DNA from: CAUJIW01 sp963205175 | Lineage (GTDB): Bacteria; Pseudomonadota; Alphaproteobacteria; Sphingomonadales; Sphingomonadaceae | DNA length: 64,000 nucleotides | Assembly (NCBI GenBank): GCA_041060555.1 | Contig: JBEUDS010000018.1 | Strand: one strand, 5' to 3' | Part shown: positions 18,222 through 26,300 of the stretch, one piece after another | Position numbering within the stretch: position 1 is the stretch's first letter | Layout of the letters: the number at the start of each line of letters is the position of its first letter | The notes under the pieces: model-generated | Database searches by the model: none | The model's input: the letters and a program-made list of their open reading frames with translations, nothing else | Told to the model about the DNA's origin: nothing | Translations under genes and position numbers: made by a program

Positions 18222-19598
18222 ATGCGCACCCTTCCTCTTGCCATTGTCGCCCTGACCGCACCGCTGGCGCCCTTGCCGGCGCTGGCGGATGGCGTCAGCC
18301 TGACCATCTACAACGAAGATCTCGCCATGGTGCGTGACAGCCGCACCATCGCCTTTCCGGCCGGCGGCGGCGCGATCGCCTTCGATGGCGTGTCGGCGCG
18401 CATCCGTCCCGAGACCGCGGCGTTGAAGGCCGACGGCGTGCGGGTGGAGCAGCAGAACTTCGATTTCGATCTGATTTCGCCGCCCAAACTGCTGGAAAAG
18501 GCCGTCGGCAAGCCGGTGACCATCCTGCGGCTGAACCCCGCCACCGGCAAGGAGGAGGCGACCCGGGCGACGGTGCTGGCGGCCAACGGCGAGCCGCTGT
18601 TCGTGATCGACGGGCGTATCGAGACGCTGGGTGCGGGCGCGCGGGTGGCGTTCGACAGCCTGCCGGAGACGCTGAAATCCCGCCCCACCCTGTCGATGCA
18701 GGTGGTCAGTGCGCGCGCCGGCAGCCGGCCCGCCCGCCTGACCTACCTCACCGGCGGCCTCGGCTGGAACGCCGACTATGTCGGGCAGTATGACGAGGCG
18801 CGCGGTCTGCTGAATCTGCAGGGCTGGGTGACCATCCGCAACCAGAGCGGCACCGACTTCGTCAACGCCCGGACCCAGGTCGTCGCCGGCGACATCAATC
18901 AGGCGACCCGCGAGATCATGGTCACCGCCTACCGCAAGGATGCCATGGCGATGCCGGCGCCCCCGGCCGAGCCCGCGCGCGAGGCGGTGGGTGACTATCA
19001 CCTCTATACCCTGCCGACGCCGCTGACGCTGACCAACAACCAGACCAAGCAGGTGGCGCTGCTGCACGCGGCCTCGGTGAAGGCCGCCCGATCCTACCGC
19101 TACGAGGCGCATGGCTTCTCGACCCAGGAGCAGCCGCAGAATGTCGAGGTGCGGGTGCGGTTCGCCAACACCGCCGCCAATGGCCTCGGTCAGCCGCTGC
19201 CGGGCGGGGTGGTGCGCCTGTACGGACAGGACAAGGCCGGCGAGTCGCAGTTCCTCGGCGAGGATTCCATCGCCCATACGCCGGACGGCAACACGGTGGA
19301 CCTGACGCTCGGGCGCGCGTTCGACGTGACGGTGCAACCGCTGCTGGAGGGGCGGCGCATCGTCGCCCGGGACGACAACGGCCAGACCGTCGAGTGGTCG
19401 ATGGTCTATACGCTGCGCAATCGCAAGGATGCCGCCACCACCGTCGATCTGCGCCAGAGCGGTCTCTACGGTGACTGGCAGCTGCTGGGCGAGTCGCTGA
19501 AACACCAGAAGCTGGATGCCGACACCATCGGCTGGCAGGTGCCGGTGCCGGCCAAGGGCGAGACAGTGGTGAAATTCACCCTGCGACAAAGAAACTGA
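18222..19598 (+). CDS. DUF4139 domain-containing exported protein
   Basis: 458 residues with a signal peptide (~22 residues). The body matches the DUF4139 layout: N-terminal beta domain, then a conserved Y-L-T-G-G-L-G-W-N-A-D-Y motif near residue 180 and a C-terminal W-x-V-x-x-P-A-K-G-E segment. Periplasmic or surface proteins of this family have no settled function. Single gene; the Shine-Dalgarno GGAGAG lies 6-8 nt before the ATG. Confidence 0.85.
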   Translation: MRTLPLAIVALTAPLAPLPALADGVSLTIYNEDLAMVRDSRTIAFPAGGGAIAFDGVSARIRPETAALKADGVRVEQQNFDFDLISPPKLLEKAVGKPVTILRLNPATGKEEATRATVLAANGEPLFVIDGRIETLGAGARVAFDSLPETLKSRPTLSMQVVSARAGSRPARLTYLTGGLGWNADYVGQYDEARGLLNLQGWVTIRNQSGTDFVNARTQVVAGDINQATREIMVTAYRKDAMAMPAPPAEPAREAVGDYHLYTLPTPLTLTNNQTKQVALLHAASVKAARSYRYEAHGFSTQEQPQNVEVRVRFANTAANGLGQPLPGGVVRLYGQDKAGESQFLGEDSIAHTPDGNTVDLTLGRAFDVTVQPLLEGRRIVARDDNGQTVEWSMVYTLRNRKDAATTVDLRQSGLYGDWQLLGESLKHQKLDADTIGWQVPVPAKGETVVKFTLRQRN

Positions 19599-19679
19599 CA
19601 CAAACACCCTGTGCGGGGCCTTGCGTTTCCCGGATCGCTTGCGCTATAGACCCGCGTCCGACGGCGGCAGCTCCTCTGA

Positions 19680-19756
19680 CGGGGAATAGCTCAGCCTGGT
19701 AGAGCACTGTGTTCGGGACGCAGGGGCCGGAGGTTCGAATCCTCTTTCCCCGACCA
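19680..19756 (+). tRNA. tRNA-Pro(CGG)
   Basis: 77 nt with CCA encoded. Acceptor arms CGGGGAA and TTCCCCG pair perfectly; the D arm GCTC/GAGC, anticodon stem CTGTG/CGCAG and T arm GGAGG-TTCGAAT-CCTCT all form. The anticodon loop TTCGGGA gives CGG, decoding CCG proline codons. The oppositely oriented ssb unit lies downstream. Confidence 0.95.
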
Positions 19757-19791
19757 ATCGCAGGGGCTGCCGCGAAAATCGGCGCAAGATC

Positions 19792-19827
19792 AAGGGGCTG
19801 GCGGAAACGCCAGCCCCTTCTTCGTTG
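19792..19827 (+). terminator. intrinsic terminator of tRNA-Pro
   Basis: A 12-bp perfect stem (19792-19803 with 19808-19819) and a GAAA tetraloop, followed by a T-rich CTTCTTCGTT tract on the plus strand. Confidence 0.85.
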
Positions 19828-19879
19828 TGGCTCCCGTGTTCGCGGCCCCATGAGGAGCCAGGTGCGCGAGCGCCGCCCA

Positions 19880-19911
19880 ATGAAAACGCCGGCGTGTGGC
19901 ACGCCGGCGTT
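19880..19911 (-). terminator. intrinsic terminator of ssb
   Basis: A 12-bp perfect stem (19885-19896 with 19900-19911) and 3-nt loop, followed on the minus strand by TTTTCATT. It lies 28 nt past the ssb stop codon. Confidence 0.85.
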
Positions 19912-19938
19912 GTCGATGAACCCGTGTTGGGGGTTGGC

Positions 19939-20469
19939 TCAGAACGGAATATCGTCGTCGAGATCGTCCTGCCGGCTGGAGCGCTGCTGGCCGCCAAAGC
20001 CGCCGCCGCCGCCCGACGACCGGCCGCCGCCCGAACGGTAACCGCCGCCCTGGTCCTCGCCGAAGCCGCCGCTACCGCTGCTGCCCCCGCTGTAACCGCC
20101 TTCCTCGCCACCGCCGCCGCGGCCGTCGAGGATGGTCAACTCGCCACGGAAACGCTGCAGCACCACCTCGGTGGTGTACTTCTCCTGGCCCTGCTGGTCG
20201 GTCCACTTGCGGGTCTGCAGCTGGCCCTCGATGTAGACCTTGGTGCCCTTGCGCAGATACTGCTCGGCGACCTTGGCGAGGTTCTCGTTGAAGATCACCA
20301 CATTGTGCCACTCGGTGCGCTCGCGCCGCTCGCCCGAGGCGCGGTCGCGCCAGCTTTCCGAGGTGGCGATGCGCAGGTTGACGACCTTTGAACCGTCGTT
20401 GAGCGAGCGCACTTCCGGGTCGCGTCCGAGGTTGCCGATGAGAATGACTTTATTGACGCTGCCCGCCAT
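19939..20469 (-). CDS. ssb: single-stranded DNA-binding protein
   Basis: 176 residues: an N-terminal OB fold (residues 1-110, with V-N-K-V-I-L-I-G-N-L-G and the T-E-W-H-N-V-V motif), a Gly/Ser/Gln-rich disordered linker, and the acidic tip D-D-D-I-P-F that recruits replication and repair partners. The start at 20469 has an AAGGAG Shine-Dalgarno. It is followed by its own terminator. Confidence 0.97.
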   Translation of the reverse strand: MAGSVNKVILIGNLGRDPEVRSLNDGSKVVNLRIATSESWRDRASGERRERTEWHNVVIFNENLAKVAEQYLRKGTKVYIEGQLQTRKWTDQQGQEKYTTEVVLQRFRGELTILDGRGGGGEEGGYSGGSSGSGGFGEDQGGGYRSGGGRSSGGGGGFGGQQRSSRQDDLDDDIPF

Positions 20470-20541
20470 GCGCGCTCCTTGTCGTGATTGGGCTTTGAAA
20501 AGGCCGGGCAGCATAGCAGCCCGCGCGCTGAACGCCAGTCG

Positions 20542-22377
20542 TCAACCAAGCAGCGCGCGGGAAATCCAGTAGGTGGCGCCGGCGGCTATGTAGGCCATCA
20601 CGAACAGGTAGACGAACATGAAGGTGGTCCAGCGCCAGCCATTGGTCTCGCGGCGGACCACCGCCAGCGTCGACAGACATTGCGGCGCGAACACGTACCA
20701 GGCGAGGAAGGCGAGTGCCGTTGGCAGCGACCAGGCGGCCCGCAGGGTCTCGACCAGTTGCGCCTCGCCGCCTTGCAGCGCATAGACGGTGCCCAGAGCA
20801 CCGACCGCCACCTCGCGCGCGGCCATGCCGGGCACCAGGGCGAGCGCGATCTCCTTGTTGAAGCCGATCGGCGCGAAGATCACATGCAGGCCGTGGGCGA
20901 TGGTGCCGGCGATGGAATAGTCGAGAGCTGGGCCGCTGGCGCCTTCCGGCGGCGCCGGGAAGGTCAGCAGCACCCACAGCACGATCATCGAAATCAGGAT
21001 GATGGTGCCGGCGCGCTTCAGGAATACCATGGCACGCTGATAGAGGCCGATGACGACGTCGCGCCACACCGGCAGCTGGTACTTCGGCATTTCCAGCAGG
21101 AATGTCTGCGAGGCGCCCTTGACCAGCGAGTTTCGCAGCACCCAGGCGACGACCAGCGCACTGACGATGCCGGCGAGATACAGCACGAACAGCACCAGCC
21201 CCTGCAGGCCGACCGGCCCCAGCACGGCCTTGTTGGGGATGAAGGCGGCGATGATGACGGCATAGACCGGCAGGCGGGCGGAGCAGGTCATCAGGGGGGC
21301 GATCATGATGGTGGTCAGGCGGTCGCGCGGGTTGTCGATGCTGCGGGCGGCCATGATGCCGGGGATGGCGCAGGCGAACGACGACAGCAGCGGAATGAAT
21401 GCCCGGCCGTTGAGGCCGACACGCGCCATGATGCGATCCATCAGGAAGGCGGCGCGGGTCATGTAGCCGGACTGTTCCAGCAGCAGGATGAAGGCGAACA
21501 GGATCAGGATCTGCGGCAGGAACACCACCACCGAGCCAACGCCCGACAGGATGCCGTCGTTGATCAGCGAGCGCAGCAGCCCCTCGGGCAGCGATGTGGC
21601 CACCAGCGTCTGCAGTCCGGCGATACCGTCCTCGATCCAGGTCATCGGCGCTTCGGCCCAGGCGAACACCGCCTGGAAGACGACGAACATCAGGGTGGCG
21701 AGAATCAGGGGGCCGGCGACGGGATGCAGCACCACCCGGTCGACGCTCTGGGTGATCCTGCGGGCCTGACCCTGGGACAGGATGACGTCAGCAGCGATGG
21801 CGCGCGCTTCCGCCTGCAGGGTGCGGACGTCCGCCGGTGGCAGCGGAGGCGATGCCTCGGCACGATCGATGAGGGCCGGCAGGGCGGCCATCAGATCGTC
21901 AAGGCCCCGCCGGCGCACCGCCACGGTTGGCACGATGGGCACGCCCAGTGTCGCGCTCAGCCGTTCGAGGTCCAGCTTCAGGCCGTCGCGTTCGGCGAGG
22001 TCCATCATGTTGAGCGCCAGCACGATGGGTACGCCGAGCCGTTTGAGTTCGAGCACGAAGCGCAGGTGATTGCGCAGGTTGGTGGCGTCCACCACGCACA
22101 CCATGGCGGCGGGTCTGGTCTCGCCTTCCTGGGTGCCCAGCAGCACCCGCCGGGTAACCTCCTCGTCGGGGCTGCGCGGGGTGAGGCTGTAGGCGCCGGG
22201 CAGGTCGACGAGGTCGATGTCGCGGCCGTCCTTCAGGGTCATGCGGGCGGATTTGCGCTCGACGGTGACGCCCGGATAGTTGCCTACCTTCTGGCGCGCG
22301 CCGGTCAGCGCGTTGAACAACGAGGTCTTGCCGGCGTTGGGGTTGCCGACGACGGCAACCGTTGCGGCGATGCTCAT
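20542..22377 (-). CDS. feoB: ferrous iron transporter FeoB
   Basis: 611 residues. The N-terminal G domain has G1 G-N-P-N-A-G-K-T near residues 11-18, G3 D-L-P-G around 58-61 and G4 N-M-M-D near 120. The rest is the polytopic FeoB membrane region with two Gate motifs. It imports Fe(II) across the inner membrane. It is shorter than the enterobacterial protein (~770 residues) but usual for alphaproteobacteria. The ATG overlaps the feoA stop (ATGA). No feoC is seen. Confidence 0.95.
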   Translation of the reverse strand: MSIAATVAVVGNPNAGKTSLFNALTGARQKVGNYPGVTVERKSARMTLKDGRDIDLVDLPGAYSLTPRSPDEEVTRRVLLGTQEGETRPAAMVCVVDATNLRNHLRFVLELKRLGVPIVLALNMMDLAERDGLKLDLERLSATLGVPIVPTVAVRRRGLDDLMAALPALIDRAEASPPLPPADVRTLQAEARAIAADVILSQGQARRITQSVDRVVLHPVAGPLILATLMFVVFQAVFAWAEAPMTWIEDGIAGLQTLVATSLPEGLLRSLINDGILSGVGSVVVFLPQILILFAFILLLEQSGYMTRAAFLMDRIMARVGLNGRAFIPLLSSFACAIPGIMAARSIDNPRDRLTTIMIAPLMTCSARLPVYAVIIAAFIPNKAVLGPVGLQGLVLFVLYLAGIVSALVVAWVLRNSLVKGASQTFLLEMPKYQLPVWRDVVIGLYQRAMVFLKRAGTIILISMIVLWVLLTFPAPPEGASGPALDYSIAGTIAHGLHVIFAPIGFNKEIALALVPGMAAREVAVGALGTVYALQGGEAQLVETLRAAWSLPTALAFLAWYVFAPQCLSTLAVVRRETNGWRWTTFMFVYLFVMAYIAAGATYWISRALLG

Positions 22378-22667
22378 TCCGCGGCCTCACGCTTGGCCAG
22401 CATGCCGGCATGTTTCGTTGCGTCGACCTCGACATGGACATGCGCCGCGTCGGCCTGGCGCATGGCGATGACGCAGCCGCCCACCCGCACCGCAACGGGG
22501 TCGCCACCAAACGGTCCCCGATGCAGCATTTCCACATCGACTCCTTCGTCGAAGCCCATCTCGTGCAGACGCAAGTCGAGATCCCCGGCCGAGGCGGCCG
22601 GATCGATCGCCAATATGGTTGCCCGCTGGCTGGGGCGAAGTGCGCCGAGGGTGGTCGGTCCGGTCAT
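22374..22667 (-). CDS. feoA: ferrous iron transport accessory protein FeoA
   Basis: 97 residues with the SH3-like FeoA fold: R-L-H-E-M-G-F near residue 33 and G-D-P-V-A-V-R-V-G-G-C near 55-65. It binds FeoB and supports Fe(II) import. First gene of feoAB; the upstream 123-bp gap has two dyads (22688-22717) that could be iron-responsive sites. Confidence 0.93.
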   Translation of the reverse strand: MTGPTTLGALRPSQRATILAIDPAASAGDLDLRLHEMGFDEGVDVEMLHRGPFGGDPVAVRVGGCVIAMRQADAAHVHVEVDATKHAGMLAKREAAE

Positions 22668-22687
22668 TCACTGCTTCCAAACGAATG

Positions 22688-22717
22688 TTGTTGCGAACAA
22701 TTATCAAAACGTTTGAT
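22688..22717 (-). promoter_or_regulatory. dyads upstream of feoAB
   Basis: TTGTT-GCG-AACAA at 22688-22700 and ATCAAA-ACG-TTTGAT at 22703-22717, both perfect, lie 20-50 bp before the feoA start. A GATAAT-like hexamer spans the join on the minus strand. Position suggests an iron or redox regulator such as Fur; the regulator is inferred. Confidence 0.35.
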
Positions 22718-22790
22718 CAGGGTCGAGTCCCGTCTTCGCGTCGTACGGTGGTCGGCGATGAAAATCAGGCGGGGCGTGTGCGGCGTGGGG

Positions 22791-23477
22791 TCAGGATGCG
22801 GGATAGCGCAGCCGTCCGAGGAAGCGGCTGAGGCTCGGCAGGCGGGCCTGGCTCTCCCGCAAGCGATACTTGAAGGTCTCGAAACGAATGATGCCGTCCA
22901 GCCGGCGATCGAGGAAGGCCAACGTTTCCGCCTGATCGTCCGACTCGTCGTCGAGCCACACCGCAAGGGTGGCGGCGTAAACGCCGCCCAGTGTCAGCCG
23001 CTTGGTATAGTGGTTGAAGTCTGTCGCCGTGTCGCCGGCCAGCCGCCACATGGTGTCGGCGGTCCGCCACAGCAGGCGGGCCCCACGCATTGCGTTGGCG
23101 GGCAGTGCAAGCACAGCCAGTGCCCGGCGAATCGCTTCGCGGTGCGGCGCGGCCTGGGCCAGCCGGGTGGTGATGCACAACCGGATGCGGGCGCGAATCT
23201 TTAGGCTCGCCAGGGTTGCCGGATCGAGCGTGTCAGCCATGTCGGCATCCGCCCTGGCAATAAAGCCGGCGATCATGTCAATGGCCCCGCCAGGGAAGAC
23301 GAGCGCGGCCCGGTCGGCGGGAATGCCGAGGTCGTCCGCTGCGCGCGCCAGCGCCTGCGGGGTCCAGCCATCGAAGGGCACATGCGGCAGTACCGCGTCG
23401 ATCAGGCGTGGCGCCAGGTCGTCCAGCGTCAGGTCGTCCGGCGGCGTCAGGTCGGGGGTGGCCGAGGGCATTGTCAT
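22791..23477 (-). CDS. COQ9-family ubiquinone biosynthesis protein
   Basis: 228 residues, all helical, with a TetR-like N-terminal fold and the COQ9 C-terminal region (W-R-L-A-G-D-T-A-T-D-F-N-H-Y-T-K-R, near residue 165, is the conserved COQ9 signature). COQ9 binds lipid and presents ubiquinone intermediates to Coq7. The last part (D-R-R-L-D-G-I-I-R-F-E-T-F-K) is also typical. Single gene, divergent from rpsU. The start could equally be the second ATG at 23471. Confidence 0.9.
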   Translation of the reverse strand: MTMPSATPDLTPPDDLTLDDLAPRLIDAVLPHVPFDGWTPQALARAADDLGIPADRAALVFPGGAIDMIAGFIARADADMADTLDPATLASLKIRARIRLCITTRLAQAAPHREAIRRALAVLALPANAMRGARLLWRTADTMWRLAGDTATDFNHYTKRLTLGGVYAATLAVWLDDESDDQAETLAFLDRRLDGIIRFETFKYRLRESQARLPSLSRFLGRLRYPAS

Positions 23478-23634
23478 GAGTCAGTATATAGCCTGCAACC
23501 GCAGGCCTGTGGAAAGGCCAATTGCCGCAGATTCGAGGCTTCACAGACAGCCCCTGTTCTGATAGGGAGGCCGCTCGCGTCGTGGGCGGACGGCTCTCGG
23601 CGAACCTATTCCGATTGGAGAGAGACGGCTCTTT

Positions 23635-23844
23635 ATGCAAATTATCGTTCGCGACAACAACGTCGACCAGGCCCTGCGCGCGCTGAAGAAGAAGCTGCAG
23701 CGCGAAGGTGTGTACCGGGAGATGAAGCTTCGGCGCCATTACGAGAAGCCCTCGGAAAAGCGCGCCCGCGAACGTGCCGCCGCTGTCCGCCGCGCCCGCA
23801 AGCTGGAGCGCAAGCGCCAGGAACGTGACGGCGCCAGCCGTTAA
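23635..23844 (+). CDS. rpsU: 30S ribosomal protein S21
   Basis: 69 residues, basic; begins M-Q-I-I-V-R-D-N-N-V-D-Q-A-L and has the S21 core R-E-M-K-L-R-R-H-Y-E-K-P. Followed by an intrinsic terminator at 23867. Confidence 0.97.
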   Translation: MQIIVRDNNVDQALRALKKKLQREGVYREMKLRRHYEKPSEKRARERAAAVRRARKLERKRQERDGASR

Positions 23845-23866
23845 GACGCGGATCGTGACTGGCGGG

Positions 23867-23891
23867 AGCCGCCCCTGACGGGCGGCTTTCG
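23867..23891 (+). terminator. intrinsic terminator of rpsU
   Basis: An 8-bp stem AGCCGCCC/GGGCGGCT (23867-23874 with 23880-23887), 5-nt loop, then TTCGTC. The T-tract is short. Confidence 0.75.
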
Positions 23892-23924
23892 TCATTTGAC
23901 AGCAGTGGTGAGTGGGGGGCCGTG

Positions 23925-24440
23925 ATGGCGCGTTGGATCGTCCTTCTGGGTGCGTTGATCGTGGGTGCCGTCGTGCTGGCGCGTGTGCTGCAACCGTCAT
24001 CATTGCATCAGGAGGCCGCCGGCCGGGCTTTCCTGGCCGAGAATGCCCGCAAGCCCGGCGTCGTGATCCTCGACTCGGGCCTTCAGATCGAGACGCTGCG
24101 TCCTGGTCAGGGTGACAAACCGCGTCCGCAGGACATGGTGATGGTCCACTACAAGGGCTGGCTGGTCGACGGCACCGAGTTCGACTCCAGCTATGCCCGT
24201 GGCGAGCCGGCTGTTTTTGGCGTCGGCGATGTCATTCCCGGCTGGTCGGAGGGGCTGCAGCAGATGCAGCCGGGCGGCAAGTACCGTCTCTTTATCCCCA
24301 GCGATCTGGCCTATGGGCCGGAAGGAGCGGGCGGCGTGATTCCGCCCAATGCGGTGCTGTCGTTTGAGGTGGAGTTGTTGGCCGTGAAGCCGTTGCCTCT
24401 TCCGTCGGCGTCACCCGGTGCGGCGGCGCCTCAGCAGTAA
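23925..24440 (+). CDS. FKBP-type peptidyl-prolyl isomerase
   Basis: 171 residues: an N-terminal membrane anchor or uncleaved signal (residues 3-20) and one FKBP domain (about residues 45-155) with V-H-Y-K-G-W-L, G-T-E-F-D-S-S and V-I-P-G-W-S-E-G-L. It catalyses cis-trans proline isomerisation in the periplasm. A GTG at 23922 precedes the ATG used here. It is followed by a strong terminator. Confidence 0.92.
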   Translation: MARWIVLLGALIVGAVVLARVLQPSSLHQEAAGRAFLAENARKPGVVILDSGLQIETLRPGQGDKPRPQDMVMVHYKGWLVDGTEFDSSYARGEPAVFGVGDVIPGWSEGLQQMQPGGKYRLFIPSDLAYGPEGAGGVIPPNAVLSFEVELLAVKPLPLPSASPGAAAPQQ

Positions 24441-24464
24441 TCCCTCGGATCGCGGCAAGTCAGA

Positions 24465-24496
24465 AGCCCGGGCCCCCGTCAGGCCCGGGTTTTTTG
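24465..24496 (+). terminator. intrinsic terminator of the FKBP gene
   Basis: A stem of about 9 bp (AGCCCGGGCC with GGCCCGGGT, 24465-24474 with 24482-24491), 7-nt loop, then six T residues. Confidence 0.9.
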
Positions 24497-24515
24497 CGTC
24501 GTGCTGGGGGGGGCG

Positions 24516-24893
24516 TCAGCGAGGGCGGAAGAGTGCCGCCGGCAGCAGCAGGCTGAGCCAGCCCAGGATCATCAGGCTGCCTCCCGCGGGGGCGGCCATT
24601 GGAAACAGGCGGTATCCGGCCAGTTCGCGCAGGGCGACATCACCGGCAAACAACAGTGCACCCAGCGTGATTGTCCATCCAGACAGGCGCAGCAGCGCGG
24701 CGGTGCGAGCCGATATCGGTAACGTGCTGCCCAAAGCCAGCGTGACGCCGGTGGCGGCGTGCAGGATTGCCATGGTGGCAGCCGTGCCAAGCGCCGGTGT
24801 CTGCACCGCGTGGGCGGCGACCGCCGCCAGTGCCACGCCAGCGCCGCCCAACCCGGCACCGGTGGCCAGCAGCAGGCGTGCCGAGACGTGCAT
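24516..24893 (-). CDS. DUF423 family membrane protein
   Basis: 125 residues, four hydrophobic helices, with G-A-G-L-G-G-A-G-V near the N-terminus and A-A-H-A-V and P-A-G-G-S-L-M-I-L-G-W motifs characteristic of DUF423. The role is unknown; it is an inner-membrane protein. The ATG shares a base with the DUF1465 stop (TGATG). Confidence 0.85.
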   Translation of the reverse strand: MHVSARLLLATGAGLGGAGVALAAVAAHAVQTPALGTAATMAILHAATGVTLALGSTLPISARTAALLRLSGWTITLGALLFAGDVALRELAGYRLFPMAAPAGGSLMILGWLSLLLPAALFRPR

Positions 24894-25363
24894 CAGAAGG
24901 CGCGTTCCAGGCGGTCGAGCAACTGGCGCGCGGGACTGGCGGCGGCACTTTCCTCATGCATCTGCTCTTCCAGCCGGTGGACCCGTTCGTAGAGGTCCTG
25001 GCTGCGGCGGATCAGGGTGAGCGCGAACGACGGCAATGCCGACAGGCGGGGGTCGGTGCGCTCGTCGGAAATCGAGGCGCGTCCCAGCTTGCGGTCGGGG
25101 TGATCAGCCTCGGCTTCACTCATTTCGCCGGCGGCCACCGCCTTGCGCACCAGCAGCCATGAAATGACATGCATGATACGGGTGGTGACCTTCAGCGACT
25201 CGCAGGAGAATACCACCCGGTCCATCGGCTCCAGCCGTTTGCGGTCCCACTGGCCGATCTTCTCGAAATAGCCACGGGCTTCGTCGGCAAGCTCCATGGC
25301 TTCGCTGTACAGCGAGTCCACCAGCAGCGGCGTCAGGGACGCCTGGGGTCGATCGTCGGCCAT
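24893..25363 (-). CDS. DUF1465 family protein
   Basis: 156 residues, helical and soluble, with the opening F/L-L-V-D-S-L-Y-S-E-A-M-x-L-A-D-E-A-R-x-Y-F and a later L-E-P-M-D-R-V-V-F-S-C-E-S-L-K-V-T-T-R-I-style block that defines DUF1465, an alphaproteobacterial family of unknown function. The start at 25363 is the only ATG in reach before the homologous region. The gene is divergent from hsp20. Confidence 0.88.
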   Translation of the reverse strand: MADDRPQASLTPLLVDSLYSEAMELADEARGYFEKIGQWDRKRLEPMDRVVFSCESLKVTTRIMHVISWLLVRKAVAAGEMSEAEADHPDRKLGRASISDERTDPRLSALPSFALTLIRRSQDLYERVHRLEEQMHEESAAASPARQLLDRLERAF

Positions 25364-25405
25364 GACCTGACTATGCCCACAGAATGCCGCAGGCGACAAC
25401 CACCT

Positions 25406-25433
25406 CTTGAAAGAAAGAGAGTTAATGCCCAAC
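25406..25433 (+). promoter_or_regulatory. sigma32-type heat-shock promoter of hsp20
   Basis: CTTGAAA at 25406-25412, a 15-bp spacer, then CCCAAC at 25428-25433, close to the RpoH consensus CTTGAAA-N11-16-CCCATnT. It lies about 100 bp upstream of the hsp20 start. Confidence 0.7.
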
Positions 25434-25439
25434 TTGAAA

Positions 25440-25534
25440 ATCGTCGGGTGCCGCAAGTGGCGGGCTCGATGCTCAAGAAACCTGGCCCCTGTGGCAGGTA
25501 TTGAAGCCAATTGCTCAAAGAGGAGAATAGGCTT
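25440..25534 (+). ncRNA. ROSE-like RNA thermometer in the hsp20 leader
   Basis: The 5' leader can fold so that its last hairpin (25504-25534) closes directly on the start codon. AAGCC pairs with GGCTT and ATT with AAT, with an A-A mismatch between them. Next to the Shine-Dalgarno AGGAG (25521-25525) stands TTGCT (25511/12-25515), the conserved anti-SD element of ROSE thermometers, opposite it with a G-G mismatch (25513 and 25525). Upstream bases 25448-25500 can form further hairpins. ROSE elements melt on heating and expose the Shine-Dalgarno of small heat-shock genes. Confidence 0.65.
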
Positions 25535-26011
25535 ATGCGTGCTTCCGACTTTGCTCCGTTGCTCCGGTCTTCCATCGGATTTGAAAATCTCAATCGACTT
25601 GTCGATTTCGCTACTCGGGTTGATGGTGCCGATAACGCTTATCCGCCCTACAATATCGAGAAAGTGAGTGAGGACGAGTATCGTGTTTCTTTGGCGGTCG
25701 CCGGGTTCAGCGCCGATGAACTGGATGTCACCACCCAGGAGAACACGCTCATCATTACGGGTCGCGGCAAGGAGGAGGCCAGCGGTCAGACGCGGACCTT
25801 CCTGCATCGCGGTATCGCCAAGCGGGCGTTCGAGCGCCGGTTCCAGTTGGCTGACACCATCAAGGTGACCAACGCCAGCTATGCCGACGGCCTGCTCAAC
25901 GTTGAGCTTGTACGCGTGGTGCCCGAGCACAAGAAGCCCCGCAAGATCGAGATCGCCGCTGCGGTTCCGGCGGCCTCGGTCATCGAGGGTCAGCGACTGG
26001 CGGCCGAATAG
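25535..26011 (+). CDS. small heat-shock protein, Hsp20 family
   Basis: 158 residues. The alpha-crystallin domain spans about residues 35-125 (P-Y-N-I-E near 33 through A-D-G-L-L-N-V-E-L near 115), with the F-x-R-x-F-Q-L segment of bacterial IbpA-type proteins. An A-type ATP-independent chaperone that holds unfolding proteins. The start at 25535 follows AGGAG by 9 nt; an upstream ATG would add 8 residues inside the thermometer. Control is predicted at both transcription (sigma32-like promoter) and translation (ROSE-like leader). Confidence 0.93.
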   Translation: MRASDFAPLLRSSIGFENLNRLVDFATRVDGADNAYPPYNIEKVSEDEYRVSLAVAGFSADELDVTTQENTLIITGRGKEEASGQTRTFLHRGIAKRAFERRFQLADTIKVTNASYADGLLNVELVRVVPEHKKPRKIEIAAAVPAASVIEGQRLAAE

Positions 26012-26052
26012 AGACAGCTTTCAGTTCGTCTTCCCCTGTTACCTTGACCTTG

Positions 26053-26087
26053 CGGCTCCCGGACTCGGTTCGGGAGCCGGTTTTCTT
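26053..26087 (+). terminator. intrinsic terminator of hsp20
   Basis: A 9-bp stem CGGCTCCCG/CGGGAGCCG (26053-26061 with 26071-26079), 9-nt loop, then GTTTTCTTG. Confidence 0.85.
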
Positions 26088-26172
26088 GTTGGCGGTACGG
26101 CCAACCGTATGTCCGCCCCGGTGCCCGCTCGTGTGCCGGGCGTCGCCGCGCATGGTCAGGCGCGATCATGAT

Positions 26173-26230
26173 TGCAAATGAGTTGCATGACTATTCCTAT
26201 ATGTCTATCTGTTCTTGCGAATCGGTCGCA
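26173..26230 (+). promoter_or_regulatory. two TGCnA-N5-TnGCA dyads upstream of the receptor gene
   Basis: TGCAA-ATGAG-TTGCA (26173-26187) and TGCGA-ATCGG-TCGCA (26216-26230) have the same 5-5-5 geometry and their centres are 43 bp apart, about four helical turns. They precede the TonB-dependent receptor start by 70-128 bp. Such dyads resemble metalloregulator sites (Fur-type) in alphaproteobacteria; the regulator is inferred. Confidence 0.5.
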
Positions 26231-26300
26231 TTCTCTATTTCGGATCGGAATGATCGGAAAAATGCGGCTTGCGGTTGATGATGTTCGTCAGGGGGCGAAA

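Noticed and set aside
20488..22716. 742-codon plus-strand open frame
   Set aside because: It lies antisense to feoB/feoA, whose proteins are clearly recognised; the translated product is low-complexity (Gln/His/Gly/Arg) as expected of an antisense frame in GC-rich DNA.
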